In this document: positions 46,159-55,008 of the stretch, piece after piece | How positions within the stretch are numbered: position 1 is the first letter of the stretch | How the letters are laid out: the number at the start of each line of letters is the position of its first letter | NCBI RefSeq assembly: GCF_025447595.1 | Contig: NZ_JAOEJU010000003.1 | Span: 300,985 to 364,984, forward strand | Source: Pseudomonas koreensis | GTDB lineage: Bacteria > Pseudomonadota > Gammaproteobacteria > Pseudomonadales > Pseudomonadaceae | Direction: 5' to 3' | Length of the DNA stretch: 64,000 nt | Translations under genes and position numbers: made by a program | Notes under the pieces: generated by a model | What the model was told of the DNA's origin: nothing | Database searches by the model: none | Seen by the model: only the letters and a program-made list of their open reading frames with translations

Positions 46159-48168
46159 ATGCCCCGCTCCACCGACTCCAACACCACCCTATCCCTCACC
46201 GCTGCCTCGCTGTCGGTGCTTTATCCTGAGTCATTGTCCGGCGATGAAGCGCTCAATGTGCTGGGTAAACAAACCCTCAACGGTCTCAACGACGGCACGT
46301 CTCTAACCCTGACCAGCGCCATCGCTACCCACGTCACCACCACCTTGCACAACGACGCCCAACTCCGCCCCTTCGACGCACTGGTCGCCGAGATCCGCCA
46401 GCTCCCCGCCGACGCCACCGCCGAGCGTTATCATGTGGTTCTAAGGCCATGGCTCTGGTGGCTAACCCTGGCCAGCAATAACCGCGTATTCCAGAACCTC
46501 GCCACCTCCGACATCGTCACCACGATCTTCAAGGCCCACGGTTTCACCGATTTCAAACTCTCGCTGACCGGCAGTTACACCCCACGCGAATACTGCGTGC
46601 AGTACGGCGAATCCGATTTTGCCTTCGTCTCGCGGCTGCTGGAAGAAGAAGGCATCTTCTGGTTCTTCACCCACGAGGACGGCAAGCACACGCTGGTGCT
46701 GGGCGACAGCAACGACGCCTTTGTGCAGATCCCCAACGGGCCGAAGGTCAAGTATCTGGGCCAGCAAATGGGCGAACGCGAGTTGCACGGCATCCGCTCA
46801 GGCCAGGTGTGTCTGCAAGCCGTGGCCGGGGTATACAAGGCGACGGATTACGAATTCACCACACCGACCACCTCACTCTACGGCCAGGCCGAGGCCGTGG
46901 CCGGGCCGCGTTCGATCTATGAGCATCCCGGCGGTTACAACGCCAAGGCTCGGGGCGATACGTTGACCAAGCAGCGGGTCGACGGTTTGCGCAGTGAAGA
47001 GAAACGCTTCGTTGGCGAGAGCGACTGTCGCTGGCTGATACCAGGGCACTGGTTCACCCTCGACGGCCACGAAGACGCGAGCCTGAACATCGACTGGGTC
47101 GTCACGCGGGTGACCCATGACGTCAGTCACGAAAGCTATCGCAACCACTTCGAAGCCATCCCCAAGGCCACGCCGTTTCGCCCGCAACGCCACACGCCCA
47201 AGCCACGCATGCATCCGCAGACCGCCATCGTCGTGGGCAAGTCCGGCGAAGAAATCTGGACCGACGAATACGGCCGGATCAAGTTGCAGTTCCCCTGGGA
47301 TCGCGACGGCAAGAACGATGAAACCAGTTCCTGCTGGGTGCGCGTGGTGTTGCCATGGAGTGGCAAGGGTTTCGGCATGCAGTTCGTGCCGCGTATCGGT
47401 CAGGAAGTCATCGTGACGTTTATCGACGGCGATCCGGACCGGCCGCTGGTCACCGGTTGCGTGTACAACGGCGACAACGCCCTGCCCTATGCATTGCCGG
47501 CGAACCAGACCCAGTCAGGGATCAAGACTCAATCGTCCAAGGGCGGCGGTGGTTTCAACGAGCTGCGTTTCGAGGACAAGAAGGACGCCGAGGAGGTGTT
47601 CCTGCAAGCGCAGAAAGACCTGAAGATCAACGTGCTCAACGACACCACCGCCACGGTCGGTCACGACGAAACCCTCACAGTGCAGAACGCCCGTACCCGC
47701 ACGGTCAAGGACGGCGACGAGACCGTGACGCTGGAGAAAGGCAAACGCAGCGTGACGATCCAGACCGGCAGCGACAGCCTCGATGTGAAGGACAGCCGCA
47801 CCGTGAAAGTCGGCGCCGACCAGAACCACAGCACCGGCGGCAACTACACCGACAAGGTCACCGGCGATTACAGCCTGACGGTGGACGGCAACCTGACGAT
47901 CAAGGTCAGCGGCACCCTGACGCTGCAAAGTGGCGGCAGTTTCACGATCAAGAGCGGCGCCGATCTCGCGATCTCCGCCAGCACCTCGATCACCCAGAAG
48001 GCCGGCACCGCCATGACCAATCAGGCCGGCACTTCGCTGGACAACAAGGCCGGAACCACGCTGACCAACGACGCCGGCATCAGCCTGACCAACAAGGGCG
48101 CGGCATCACAGACCGTGGACGGCGGCGGCATGCTGACCATCAAGGGCGGGCTGGTGCAGGTCAACTGA
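46159..48168 (+). CDS. vgrG: T6SS spike protein VgrG
   Basis: Trimeric puncturing spike, 669 residues. The gp27-like region (about 1-380) has Y-C-V-Q-Y-G-E-S-D-F-A-F-V-S-R-L-L-E-E-E-G-I. The gp5 OB-fold follows (about 400-470, with W-T-D-E-Y-G-R-I-K-L-Q-F and C-W-V-R-V). The C-terminal half is a long beta-helix of repeats such as G-T-A-M-T-N-Q and G-T-S-L-D-N-K. No toxin domain is fused to the C-terminus, so any effector would be a separate protein. AGAGGATCG precedes ATG 46159. Confidence 0.95.
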   Translation: MPRSTDSNTTLSLTAASLSVLYPESLSGDEALNVLGKQTLNGLNDGTSLTLTSAIATHVTTTLHNDAQLRPFDALVAEIRQLPADATAERYHVVLRPWLWWLTLASNNRVFQNLATSDIVTTIFKAHGFTDFKLSLTGSYTPREYCVQYGESDFAFVSRLLEEEGIFWFFTHEDGKHTLVLGDSNDAFVQIPNGPKVKYLGQQMGERELHGIRSGQVCLQAVAGVYKATDYEFTTPTTSLYGQAEAVAGPRSIYEHPGGYNAKARGDTLTKQRVDGLRSEEKRFVGESDCRWLIPGHWFTLDGHEDASLNIDWVVTRVTHDVSHESYRNHFEAIPKATPFRPQRHTPKPRMHPQTAIVVGKSGEEIWTDEYGRIKLQFPWDRDGKNDETSSCWVRVVLPWSGKGFGMQFVPRIGQEVIVTFIDGDPDRPLVTGCVYNGDNALPYALPANQTQSGIKTQSSKGGGGFNELRFEDKKDAEEVFLQAQKDLKINVLNDTTATVGHDETLTVQNARTRTVKDGDETVTLEKGKRSVTIQTGSDSLDVKDSRTVKVGADQNHSTGGNYTDKVTGDYSLTVDGNLTIKVSGTLTLQSGGSFTIKSGADLAISASTSITQKAGTAMTNQAGTSLDNKAGTTLTNDAGISLTNKGAASQTVDGGGMLTIKGGLVQVN

Positions 48169-48180
48169 CAAGGAGAAGCC

Positions 48181-48723
48181 ATGGCGATCACACCGCTGGA
48201 TCTGCAGCAGGATGACAAATGCCTCAAGGGGCGTTTGCAGGACGGTCAACTCGATGGCCCGTTGAACATCAAGGACGACGGGCGCAAACAGGCGGACCTG
48301 AATTACAGCCAGGGCGAATTGCAGGGCACGTCCTTGCTCTATCATCCCAACGGCAAGGTTTCGGCGCAGATGCCGTTTGTGCGTGACAAGCTGCAAGGCG
48401 TCGCCAGTTTCTACGCGCCCGAAGGCTGGTTGCAGCGCAAGGCCACCTACCGGCGCGGGCTGTTGCATGGCGAGGCGTTCAATTACTTTCCCGACGGGCA
48501 AGTGGCGGAGGCCGAGTTCTATCGTGAGGGTGTGCGTGAGGGGCGTTATCAGCGCTTTCACCCCAACGGCAAACCGGCGGTGGATGCGCGTTATCTGAAT
48601 GGGCAGTTGATGGAACCGGAACAGGGGTTTGCCGAGGACGGGCGGCCGCTGGATGCCGACGGCAAACCAATTTCCCGGGTGCGCTGGTGGTTTCGCAAAT
48701 GGACGGATCCCCAGCAGGCCTGA
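48181..48723 (+). CDS. MORN/YwqK-like repeat protein downstream of vgrG
   Basis: A 180-residue protein made of about six repeats of roughly 22 residues (Y-H-P-N-G-K-V, Y-F-P-D-G-Q-V, F-H-P-N-G-K-P and similar), the MORN_2/YwqK pattern. Such proteins are often annotated as antitoxin-like, and in T6SS loci they occur next to vgrG or effectors. It starts 12 nt after vgrG with AAGGAGAAGCC, so it is co-expressed. It might be an adaptor for the spike or an immunity protein. Neither is shown by sequence. There is no signal peptide. Confidence 0.75.
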   Translation: MAITPLDLQQDDKCLKGRLQDGQLDGPLNIKDDGRKQADLNYSQGELQGTSLLYHPNGKVSAQMPFVRDKLQGVASFYAPEGWLQRKATYRRGLLHGEAFNYFPDGQVAEAEFYREGVREGRYQRFHPNGKPAVDARYLNGQLMEPEQGFAEDGRPLDADGKPISRVRWWFRKWTDPQQA

Positions 48724-48751
48724 AATTTTTAAGGTTGTATTGACTGGCCTC

Positions 48752-48842
48752 TTCGCGGGCAAGCCCGCTCCCACAGGGTCTGCGTCGTGAATGCAATTGT
48801 GTAAACAACACCGACCACTGTGGGAGCGGGCTTGCCCGCGAT
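48752..48842. repeat. REPIN, GGGCTTGCCC subtype
   Basis: TTCGCGGGCAAGCCCGC-type arm at 48752-48774 and its inverted copy at 48820-48842. It lies between the convergent MORN and PAAR-like genes. The core differs from the GAGCxTGCTC copies. Confidence 0.9.
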
Positions 48843-48867
48843 GGGGCCAGCACACTCAATGCAAGAA

Positions 48868-49263
48868 TCAGGGAATCAACATCTGCATCTGCCCCGGCAT
48901 CACGATCTTGATCACCCCCGCCCAGTTGCACATCAACGTGCTGTTGGCATCGATCGCCGGCATCCCGCCCAGCAGCAGGGTCGGTGCGCCGCCGGGGATC
49001 CACGGCGTGGCGGTCGCCGGAATGCATGGCATCGGCGTCAACACGCCCAGCGCCGCAGCCGTGGCAGCCGCGACCATCGGGTTGGCCATGCTCATGCACA
49101 TGCCGAACGTGGTGACGTTGACCAGCGGAATGTGATCCATGATGTTCGCCGCCGGCATCCCGCCGGTCAGCGTGCGGTTGACCGGCAGCACGTTGAGCAC
49201 CGCCGGTGCGGCGCCGAAACTGCATTGCAGGGTGGCGCTGGCACAGACTTGCGGGCAGCCCAT
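48868..49263 (-). CDS. DUF4280 PAAR-like protein
   Basis: A 131-residue PAAR-like spike-tip protein. The start M-G-C-P-Q-V-C-A-S-A-T-L-Q-C-S-F-G-A-A-P matches DUF4280, and the chain is Gly/Pro/Met-rich with cysteines at 3, 7, 14, 55, 79 and 111 that may bind metal or structure the tip. It probably sharpens the VgrG spike. ATG 49263 was chosen because the cysteine motif is then N-terminal. A longer frame adds nine residues. It is convergent with the vgrG-MORN unit and has no effector domain. Confidence 0.82.
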   Translation of the reverse strand: MGCPQVCASATLQCSFGAAPAVLNVLPVNRTLTGGMPAANIMDHIPLVNVTTFGMCMSMANPMVAAATAAALGVLTPMPCIPATATPWIPGGAPTLLLGGMPAIDANSTLMCNWAGVIKIVMPGQMQMLIP

Positions 49264-49453
49264 TTCAAAGCTCCTTCGTGAACAAGGCATACGCGCTAAA
49301 CCTTAGTCGCCAGCGGCCCGCCGCGCACATTCCCAAAGGTGATTATCGTCCAACACGCTAACCTATAAGACCGAACCGCGCTTGTGACGACCCGAGCGCG
49401 CCATTAGATTAGCCAATGATGTCTGGCCTCCAAAATAAGCAGAAGGGATAAGC

Positions 49454-50521
49454 ATGGCGCTTACTGACCAGTCCACCCGTATCCGCTCTGGCGAAGAACT
49501 CGATGCCAGCCTGATCGATCCGTACCTCAAGGCGCACATTCCGGGCCTGACCGGCACGCCGCAGATCAGCCAGTTTCCCGGCGGCGCGTCGAACCTGACC
49601 TACCTGCTGGAATACCCGGACCAGGAATTCGTCCTGCGCCGTCCGCCATTCGGCCACAAGGCCAAGTCCGCCCACGACATGGGCCGCGAATTCCGCATCC
49701 TCAACCAGTTGCGCGACGGCTTTCCGTATTGCCCGAAGGCCTACGTGCACTGCACCGACGACTCGGTGATCGGCGCCGAGTTTTATGTGATGGAACGGGT
49801 CAAGGGGATCATCCTGCGCTCGGATCTGCCGCCGGAACTGGGTTTCGACTCGGCCAAAACCGAGGCACTGTGCAAGAGCTTCATCGACCGTTTCGTCGAA
49901 CTGCACCGGGTCGACTACAACGCCTGCGGCCTCGGCGACCTCGGCAAGCCTGAAGGCTACGTCGCCCGCCAGATCAAGGGCTGGAGCGAACGCTACGAAA
50001 AAGCCCTGACCCCGGACGCACCGCACTGGGAAAAGGTCAAAGCCTGGCTCAACGACAAGATGCCGGCCGACCACCCGACCTCCAGCATCGTCCACAACGA
50101 CTACCGCTTCGACAATGTCATCCTCGACCCGAACAACCCGATGCAGATCATCGGCGTGCTCGACTGGGAACTGACCACCCTCGGCGATCCGCTGATGGAC
50201 CTGGGCAACACCCTCGCCTACTGGATCCAGGCCGACGACCCGGCACCGGTGCAACTGATGCGCCGCCAGCCGAGCCACGCGCCGGGCATGCTGACCCGCC
50301 GCGAATTCGTCGACTACTACGCCGAGCGTTCGGGCATCCAGATCGACAACTTCGACTTCTACTACACCTACGGTCTGTTCCGCCTGGCCGGCATCGTGCA
50401 GCAGATCTACTACCGCTTCTTCCATGGCCAGACCCAGGACAAACGCTTCGCGCAGTTCATTCACATGAACAAACTGCTGGAGCAGATGAGCCTGCAGGTC
50501 ATTGCCAAATCCAGCCTCTGA
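49454..50521 (+). CDS. phosphotransferase-family (APH/ACAD10-like) protein
   Basis: Aminoglycoside-phosphotransferase-fold kinase of 355 residues. The catalytic loop V-H214-N-D216-Y-R-F-D-N221 and metal motif L-D237-W-E-L are intact. The family found beside fatty-acid or branched-chain genes (ACAD10/11 N-terminal-like) has unknown small-molecule substrates and is not an antibiotic resistance gene by context. AGAAGGGATAAGC lies before ATG. A short-chain dehydrogenase follows 38 nt downstream, so the two form an operon, possibly handling a hydroxy-acyl intermediate (inference). Confidence 0.87.
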   Translation: MALTDQSTRIRSGEELDASLIDPYLKAHIPGLTGTPQISQFPGGASNLTYLLEYPDQEFVLRRPPFGHKAKSAHDMGREFRILNQLRDGFPYCPKAYVHCTDDSVIGAEFYVMERVKGIILRSDLPPELGFDSAKTEALCKSFIDRFVELHRVDYNACGLGDLGKPEGYVARQIKGWSERYEKALTPDAPHWEKVKAWLNDKMPADHPTSSIVHNDYRFDNVILDPNNPMQIIGVLDWELTTLGDPLMDLGNTLAYWIQADDPAPVQLMRRQPSHAPGMLTRREFVDYYAERSGIQIDNFDFYYTYGLFRLAGIVQQIYYRFFHGQTQDKRFAQFIHMNKLLEQMSLQVIAKSSL

Positions 50522-50559
50522 TGACGGCGTTATAACAAGGCTCACTACAAGGGAATCCC

Positions 50560-51327
50560 ATGTCCAAGACTCAGTTGTTCGACCTCGACGGCAAGATCGC
50601 TTTCGTCTCCGGCGCCAGCCGCGGCATCGGTGAAGCCATCGCCAAACTACTGGCCCAGCAAGGCGCCCATGTGATCGTTTCGAGCCGCAAACTCGAAGGC
50701 TGCCAACACGTGGCCGACGCCATCATCGCCGCCGGCGGCAAGGCCACAGCGGTCGCCTGCCACATCGGCGAAATGGAACAGATCAGCCAGGTCTTCGCCG
50801 GGATCAAGGAACAGTTCGGGCGCCTGGACATCCTGGTCAACAACGCCGCGACCAACCCGCAGTTCTGCAACGTGCTGGACACCGACCTCGGCGCCTTCCA
50901 GAAAACCGTCGACGTGAACATCCGCGGCTACTTCTTCATGTCGGTGGAAGCCGGCAAGCTGATGCGCGAAAACGGCGGCGGCAGCATCATCAACGTGGCG
51001 TCGATCAACGGCATTTCGCCGGGGATCTTCCAGGGCATCTACTCGGTGACCAAGGCCGCCGTGATCAACATGACCAAAGTCTTCGCCAAGGAATGCGCGC
51101 AGTTTGGCATCCGCTGCAACGCCCTGCTGCCAGGCCTGACCGACACCAAATTCGCTTCGGCGTTGGTGAAAAACGACGCGATCCTGAAGCAGGCGCTGAC
51201 GCAGATCCCGCTCAAGCGCGTAGCCGACCCGAGCGAAATGGCCGGTGCGGTGCTGTACCTGGCAAGCGATGCCTCAAGCTACACCACCGGCGTTTCGCTG
51301 AACGTGGACGGCGGCTTCCTGTCCTGA
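50560..51327 (+). CDS. SDR-family oxidoreductase
   Basis: Short-chain dehydrogenase of 255 residues. The cofactor motif is S-G-A-S-R-G-I-G (about 17-24), followed by the N-N-A-A segment, catalytic Ser148, Tyr161 and Lys165 in Y-S-V-T-K, and a C-terminal N-V-D-G-G-F-L. The classical SDR architecture is complete. The substrate is unknown. It is cotranscribed with the phosphotransferase gene and ends just before a REPIN. Confidence 0.9.
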   Translation: MSKTQLFDLDGKIAFVSGASRGIGEAIAKLLAQQGAHVIVSSRKLEGCQHVADAIIAAGGKATAVACHIGEMEQISQVFAGIKEQFGRLDILVNNAATNPQFCNVLDTDLGAFQKTVDVNIRGYFFMSVEAGKLMRENGGGSIINVASINGISPGIFQGIYSVTKAAVINMTKVFAKECAQFGIRCNALLPGLTDTKFASALVKNDAILKQALTQIPLKRVADPSEMAGAVLYLASDASSYTTGVSLNVDGGFLS

Positions 51328-51336
51328 CTCAAACCT

Positions 51337-51424
51337 GTAGGAGCGAGCCTGCTCGCGATTGCGTCAGTACAGTCAAGATCTGCATGGGCTGAACCACCGC
51401 TATCGCGAGCAAGCTCGCTCCCAC
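51337..51424. repeat. REPIN between SDR and TRIC genes
   Basis: Arm 51337-51359 has one change (GTAGGAGC) and arm 51402-51424 is its inverted copy with GAGCAAGCTC, a mixed-subtype pair. Confidence 0.85.
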
Positions 51425-51440
51425 AGGGTCAGTGTTTCAA

Positions 51441-52094
51441 TCAGGCATCGAGGACTTTCGGCAACTGCCAGCCAAAATGCACCGACAACAACCGCAACAA
51501 CAAACACGCCGCCCCCGCCAGCAAAGCAGCCGCCACCGGCGAAACGCCCAGCCTGCGCCCGACGATCAACACCGCCGCGCCGACAAACGCCGAACTGGCA
51601 TACAAATCCGCCTGCAACACCACCGGCACCCTCGCCAGCACAATGTCACGCAGCACCCCGCCCCCGACGCCGGTAATCGTGCCCATCAGCATGGCCACAA
51701 ACGGCGAGATCCCGAAATTCAACGCCTTCTGCGCCCCGGCTACGGCAAACAGCGCCAACCCCGCCGCATCCAGCACGATCAGCGTCGAACCGGACCAGCC
51801 CAGCACCAGCTCATGAAAAACAAACGCCACCCCGCCCATGGCAAACGCCAGCGCAGGGTATCGCCAATCAGCCACAGCCTTGGGCGGCGTCGCACCGATC
51901 AACAGATCACGCGTCACCCCGCCACCGAGCGCGACGATGAACGCAATCACCATCACCCCGAGCAGATCGAGCTGACTGCGCATCGCCGCAATCGCGCCTT
52001 CAACCGCAAACACCGCCGTGCCGACCAGATCGGCCACCAGCACAATCCACTCGACCCGCGCCTTCAACGGCGCGTGCGTTATTGAGTGACGCAA
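51441..52094 (-). CDS. trimeric intracellular cation channel (TRIC/YicG) family protein
   Basis: A 217-residue inner-membrane protein with two internally similar halves, each about three membrane segments. The glycine motifs A-L-G-G-G-V-T-R-D-L-L-I-G and T-G-V-G-G-G-V-L-R-D-I-V-L are diagnostic of UPF0126/TRIC, which forms homotrimeric channels. Ion selectivity in bacteria is not settled. The 5' end overlaps the upstream lipoprotein gene by 16 nt, so they are co-translated. Confidence 0.9.
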   Translation of the reverse strand: MRHSITHAPLKARVEWIVLVADLVGTAVFAVEGAIAAMRSQLDLLGVMVIAFIVALGGGVTRDLLIGATPPKAVADWRYPALAFAMGGVAFVFHELVLGWSGSTLIVLDAAGLALFAVAGAQKALNFGISPFVAMLMGTITGVGGGVLRDIVLARVPVVLQADLYASSAFVGAAVLIVGRRLGVSPVAAALLAGAACLLLRLLSVHFGWQLPKVLDA

Positions 52095-52300
52095 CGAGTC
52101 TTGGTGATGTGTCGAGTCACTTGCCCGTCGGCATAGGCATCACCAGCGACCTCGGTGTTTTCCATGACCTGACAAGTCCGCTCAGGTGGTGGAGGCGGTG
52201 CTGCTGGCGGAGGGGGTGGAGGACTGGCACAGCCACTGAGCAGCACCAGAGCAAAAGCCGACAACAACGAAGAGCACACGCGTTTCCCAGGATTGTTCAT
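52079..52300 (-). CDS. small proline-rich lipoprotein
   Basis: A 73-residue lipoprotein. The signal peptide ends in the lipobox L-L-S-G-C24, followed by A-S-P and two polyproline runs (about 27-38), then a short domain with cysteines at about 43 and 70. The family is not recognised. The overlap with the TRIC gene suggests one transcript. The Pro-rich spacer probably lifts the small domain from the membrane. Confidence 0.75.
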   Translation of the reverse strand: MNNPGKRVCSSLLSAFALVLLSGCASPPPPPPAAPPPPPERTCQVMENTEVAGDAYADGQVTRHITKTRCVTQ

Positions 52301-52493
52301 AGGATGACCCGCGATGAATGGAAGAAAACTCCCGTCGCCGAGCAGGACAACGCCCGGTTATGGAAACCGAACCACTCATTCCTTATAGACCAGTGGACTG
52401 CAAGTGCCAGTGAAATGGCTCGAACTGGCAGGATTTGCTGTCGATTTTCGGGATGAGTAAATATCGAGTGAATGCGTCGACTGATCGGCCGCC

Positions 52494-52516
52494 ATCGCGA
52501 GCAGGCTCGCTCCCAC
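52494..52516. repeat. solitary REP element
   Basis: ATCGCGAGCAGGCTCGC-type single arm without a partner within 100 bp. Confidence 0.85.
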
Positions 52517-52610
52517 AGAAGATCAAGCGGCGGAGCCGCCCCACTCACCACGATGAGCGTTAGCTCGAGTAAAGCTTTTGATCGCAGGGCCCGTCGGCAG
52601 GCTGAGTGGA

Positions 52611-52715
52611 GGGATTGATCCGGGGGTGGGAGCGCAGCGACCGTTTGGCGAAGCCAAACACATCGAGAGGAGGTGCAGCGAAGCAAACCGTAGGCGATGC
52701 CCCCGGATCAATCCC
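52611..52715. other. large stem-loop, possible structured RNA
   Basis: GGGATTGATCCGGGGG (52611-52626) is the exact reverse complement of 52700-52715, a 16-bp perfect stem. Inside, GTTTGGC-GAA-GCCAAAC (52643-52659) forms another hairpin. Transcription is not shown. Confidence 0.6.
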
Positions 52716-52896
52716 GGAGCGAAGGAACCCGAGCCACAGCGAGGGCCGTACGTCAGGGTAAAGCCTTTTGGGTTACCTTTTCGGCGTCTGGAAAAGGTGA
52801 CTCGCCGTAAGGGCGAAACCGCCAGCAGCAGCCCCCGAAGCAACGGATATTCACCCACAAAACCCATGAACCTGGTCGGCCCAGAGGCCGCCAAGT

Positions 52897-53139
52897 TCAC
52901 CCCGGCGAGCGCAAAGAATTACTCTCGAGCTCATACCGCAACTCATCTACTAAAGCATCCACCGCCTCAGGAGTACGCAACGCATCCAGACTCAACCCGC
53001 TAATCACCAGATCAACCTGCCCGGAAGCCGGGTGATACAGCTTCACCGTAAGCGAATGATCCCCATCCACCACACACTCACAAGCCAACGGCGAAAAACT
53101 ACGCTCAAGCCGAGCCCGCAACTGCGCCAGATAAATCAT
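52897..53139 (-). CDS. DUF1652 protein
   Basis: An 80-residue cytoplasmic protein of the Pseudomonas-specific DUF1652 family. The pattern L-R-A-R-L-E-R-S-F-S-P-L-A-C-E-C then L-T-V-K-L-Y and L-V-I-S-G-L-S is typical. Function unknown. ATG 53139 (M-I-Y-L-A-Q-L) was chosen, and the frame extends six codons upstream. The 3' end abuts the dispersed repeat, which may have shifted the C-terminus. Confidence 0.8.
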   Translation of the reverse strand: MIYLAQLRARLERSFSPLACECVVDGDHSLTVKLYHPASGQVDLVISGLSLDALRTPEAVDALVDELRYELESNSLRSPG

Positions 53140-53322
53140 CGCGCCAGCTCCGCACAACGAGACTCAACGACAAACAATTCATTCATAAGGGGGCTTATCC
53201 ATTAGCAGGTTCAAAAGGGCACGCGATCACGGGAAAAAAATGCATCGCACCTCACCAGACTAAGAACACCCCGCCCGATCAAACACCCGAATTTGCACCC
53301 CATGAACTAGTGCATTTGCACC

Positions 53323-54813
53323 TTACCGCTGCCCCCGACCGCCCCCCGAAAACAACCCACGCTCGCGGGCCCAGACAATCGCTTCACTGCGACTGTGCAC
53401 ATCCAGCTTCGAATACACCGTCGCCACATGGTTTCGCACCGTGTTCGGCGCCAATTTCAAGCGCGCAGCAATCTCCTTGTCCGCCAGCCCCTCACAGATC
53501 AGCCCCAGCACATCACGCTCGCGAGCCGTAAGATCGGTGAATGAAACGCTGGGCAGTTGCGGCGAATTGACCTTCTTCACATTGGCCAGTTTTTCAATCA
53601 GCGTACGGCTGAACCACGAAGCATCCTTCATTACCTCCTCAATCGCCGCCACCAACTCAAGCTCGGTGCGCTTGCGCTCGGTGATGTCCATCAAGACCAG
53701 CAGATAGCACACCGTGTCCTGGATATTGACGGTGTCGGCAGAGACCGCGCACTCCAGCAATTCGGCGTCTTTCCTGCGGATCCGCATGTCGACACGATCG
53801 ACCCGGCCGGTCTTCTCCAGCGCCGCCAGCAACCTGGCGCGCTCCGCCGGCTCATCGATGAAATCCAGTTGCGCGACGGTCTTGCCGAGCACCTCGTCGC
53901 TCTCGTACGCCAGGGTATCGAGAAAAGCCTGATTGACGTCGATCAGCCGCTGCTCGTCGGCGCTGCAAATCAGGATCGGCACCGGGGTCAGGCGAAAGGC
54001 CTTGGCGAAGCGTTCTTCACTTTGGCGCAGGGCGACTTCGGCCTTGTGCCGTAGCTCCATGTCGACGAACGAAAACAGCATGCAATCTTCGTCGTTGAGC
54101 ACCAACGGCTGGCCGGCGACGATCACCTGCTTGCTGCCGCCGTCCGGCAGACGCAACTCAGCCTGCATCTGCGGAATGGTCGCGACATCCCGCAGACGCT
54201 GGATGGCCAGTTCCTTGCGTTCGGCCTGTTCGAGAATGTCCAGCTCATAAGTCGAGGCGCCGATCACTTGATCGCGGGTGTAGCCGGTCATCTCCAGGAA
54301 CCCCGGATTGACCTTGATGTAACGCAAGTCACTGAGACGGCAGATCACCGCCGGTGCCGGGTTGGCGTTGAAGGTCTTTTCGAAACGCTGCTCGGCGTTG
54401 GCCCAATCGGTGACGTCGCTCATGATCAGCACCAGCGATTCGGTCTCGCCGTCGCGATCGGTCAGCACCATACTGCGCACGCTGTGCACCCAGGTGCGTT
54501 CTTCATCGCTGTGCGGGGTGACTTCGACCAGCACATCGCTGAAGGTTTCCCCCGCCGCCACGCGACTGATCGGATACTGCTCCGGCGTCAGCGTGTGGTT
54601 GTTGCGATAGCGCAGGTTGAAGCGCTCGGCATACTCTGCGGCATTGTTGCCCAACTCGCCGATGCGACTGACGCCATACATCGCCAGCGCGGCTTCGTTG
54701 GCCCAGAGGATGGTCTGGTCGAGTTCCAGCAGAATCACCCCGTCGGACAGACCGGCGATGATCTGCTGCAACTGGCGGCGATTGGTTTCGGTGGTCAGGA
54801 CGTCCCGGCTCAT
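53323..54813 (-). CDS. triple-PAS LuxR-type transcriptional regulator
   Basis: A 496-residue cytoplasmic regulator. It has three PAS domains (about 12-135, 140-260 and 265-390), a short linker helix and a C-terminal LuxR/GerE helix-turn-helix (about 428-490) with L-T-A-R-E-R-D-V-L-G-L-I-C-E-G-L-A-D-K-E-I-A. There is no kinase or receiver domain, so PAS ligand sensing is coupled directly to DNA binding. No membrane segment is seen. Signal and targets are unknown. It stands alone, with no cognate gene beside it. Confidence 0.87.
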   Translation of the reverse strand: MSRDVLTTETNRRQLQQIIAGLSDGVILLELDQTILWANEAALAMYGVSRIGELGNNAAEYAERFNLRYRNNHTLTPEQYPISRVAAGETFSDVLVEVTPHSDEERTWVHSVRSMVLTDRDGETESLVLIMSDVTDWANAEQRFEKTFNANPAPAVICRLSDLRYIKVNPGFLEMTGYTRDQVIGASTYELDILEQAERKELAIQRLRDVATIPQMQAELRLPDGGSKQVIVAGQPLVLNDEDCMLFSFVDMELRHKAEVALRQSEERFAKAFRLTPVPILICSADEQRLIDVNQAFLDTLAYESDEVLGKTVAQLDFIDEPAERARLLAALEKTGRVDRVDMRIRRKDAELLECAVSADTVNIQDTVCYLLVLMDITERKRTELELVAAIEEVMKDASWFSRTLIEKLANVKKVNSPQLPSVSFTDLTARERDVLGLICEGLADKEIAARLKLAPNTVRNHVATVYSKLDVHSRSEAIVWARERGLFSGGGRGQR

Positions 54814-54902
54814 TGGCTCTCCACAAGTTCGCGCATGTGAAGATTACGACCGCAGGCATCCATGATCGTGCCGATCACTTTTGCAGCCATACCCAACCAC
54901 AT

Positions 54903-54990
54903 GTGGGAGCTGGCTTGCCAGCGATGACGGTGGGTCATTCAGCACTTCAGCTGAATGGAAATCCGCAATCGCTGGCAAGCCAGCTCCCAC
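54903..54990. repeat. REPIN, GCTGGCTTGCCAGC subtype
   Basis: Arms 54903-54925 and 54968-54990 are inverted copies with the TGGCTTGCCA core, a third REP subtype in this window. Confidence 0.9.
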
Positions 54991-55008
54991 AGGGATTGAG
55001 TGTTGGTT

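Larger units (their letters stand above)
52301..52896. repeat. non-coding dispersed Pseudomonas-type repeat region
   Basis: About 600 bp without a credible gene. It holds a single REP (52494-52516) and, from about 52526 to 52910, a GC-rich stretch that resembles sequences I remember as recurring in Pseudomonas intergenic regions and as spurious hypothetical ORFs. A large stem-loop lies at 52611-52715. Short ORFs here show no homology-like features. Confidence 0.5.

Noticed and set aside
49454..50521. Aminoglycoside resistance kinase
   Set aside because: The fold matches, but the sequence and SDR neighbour fit the ACAD10-like metabolic group, and no resistance context is present.
52523..53003. 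Two overlapping ORFs (about 125 and 141 codons) in the dispersed repeat
   Set aside because: They lie in a repetitive structured stretch and have no ribosome site or domain. One overlaps DUF1652 antisense.
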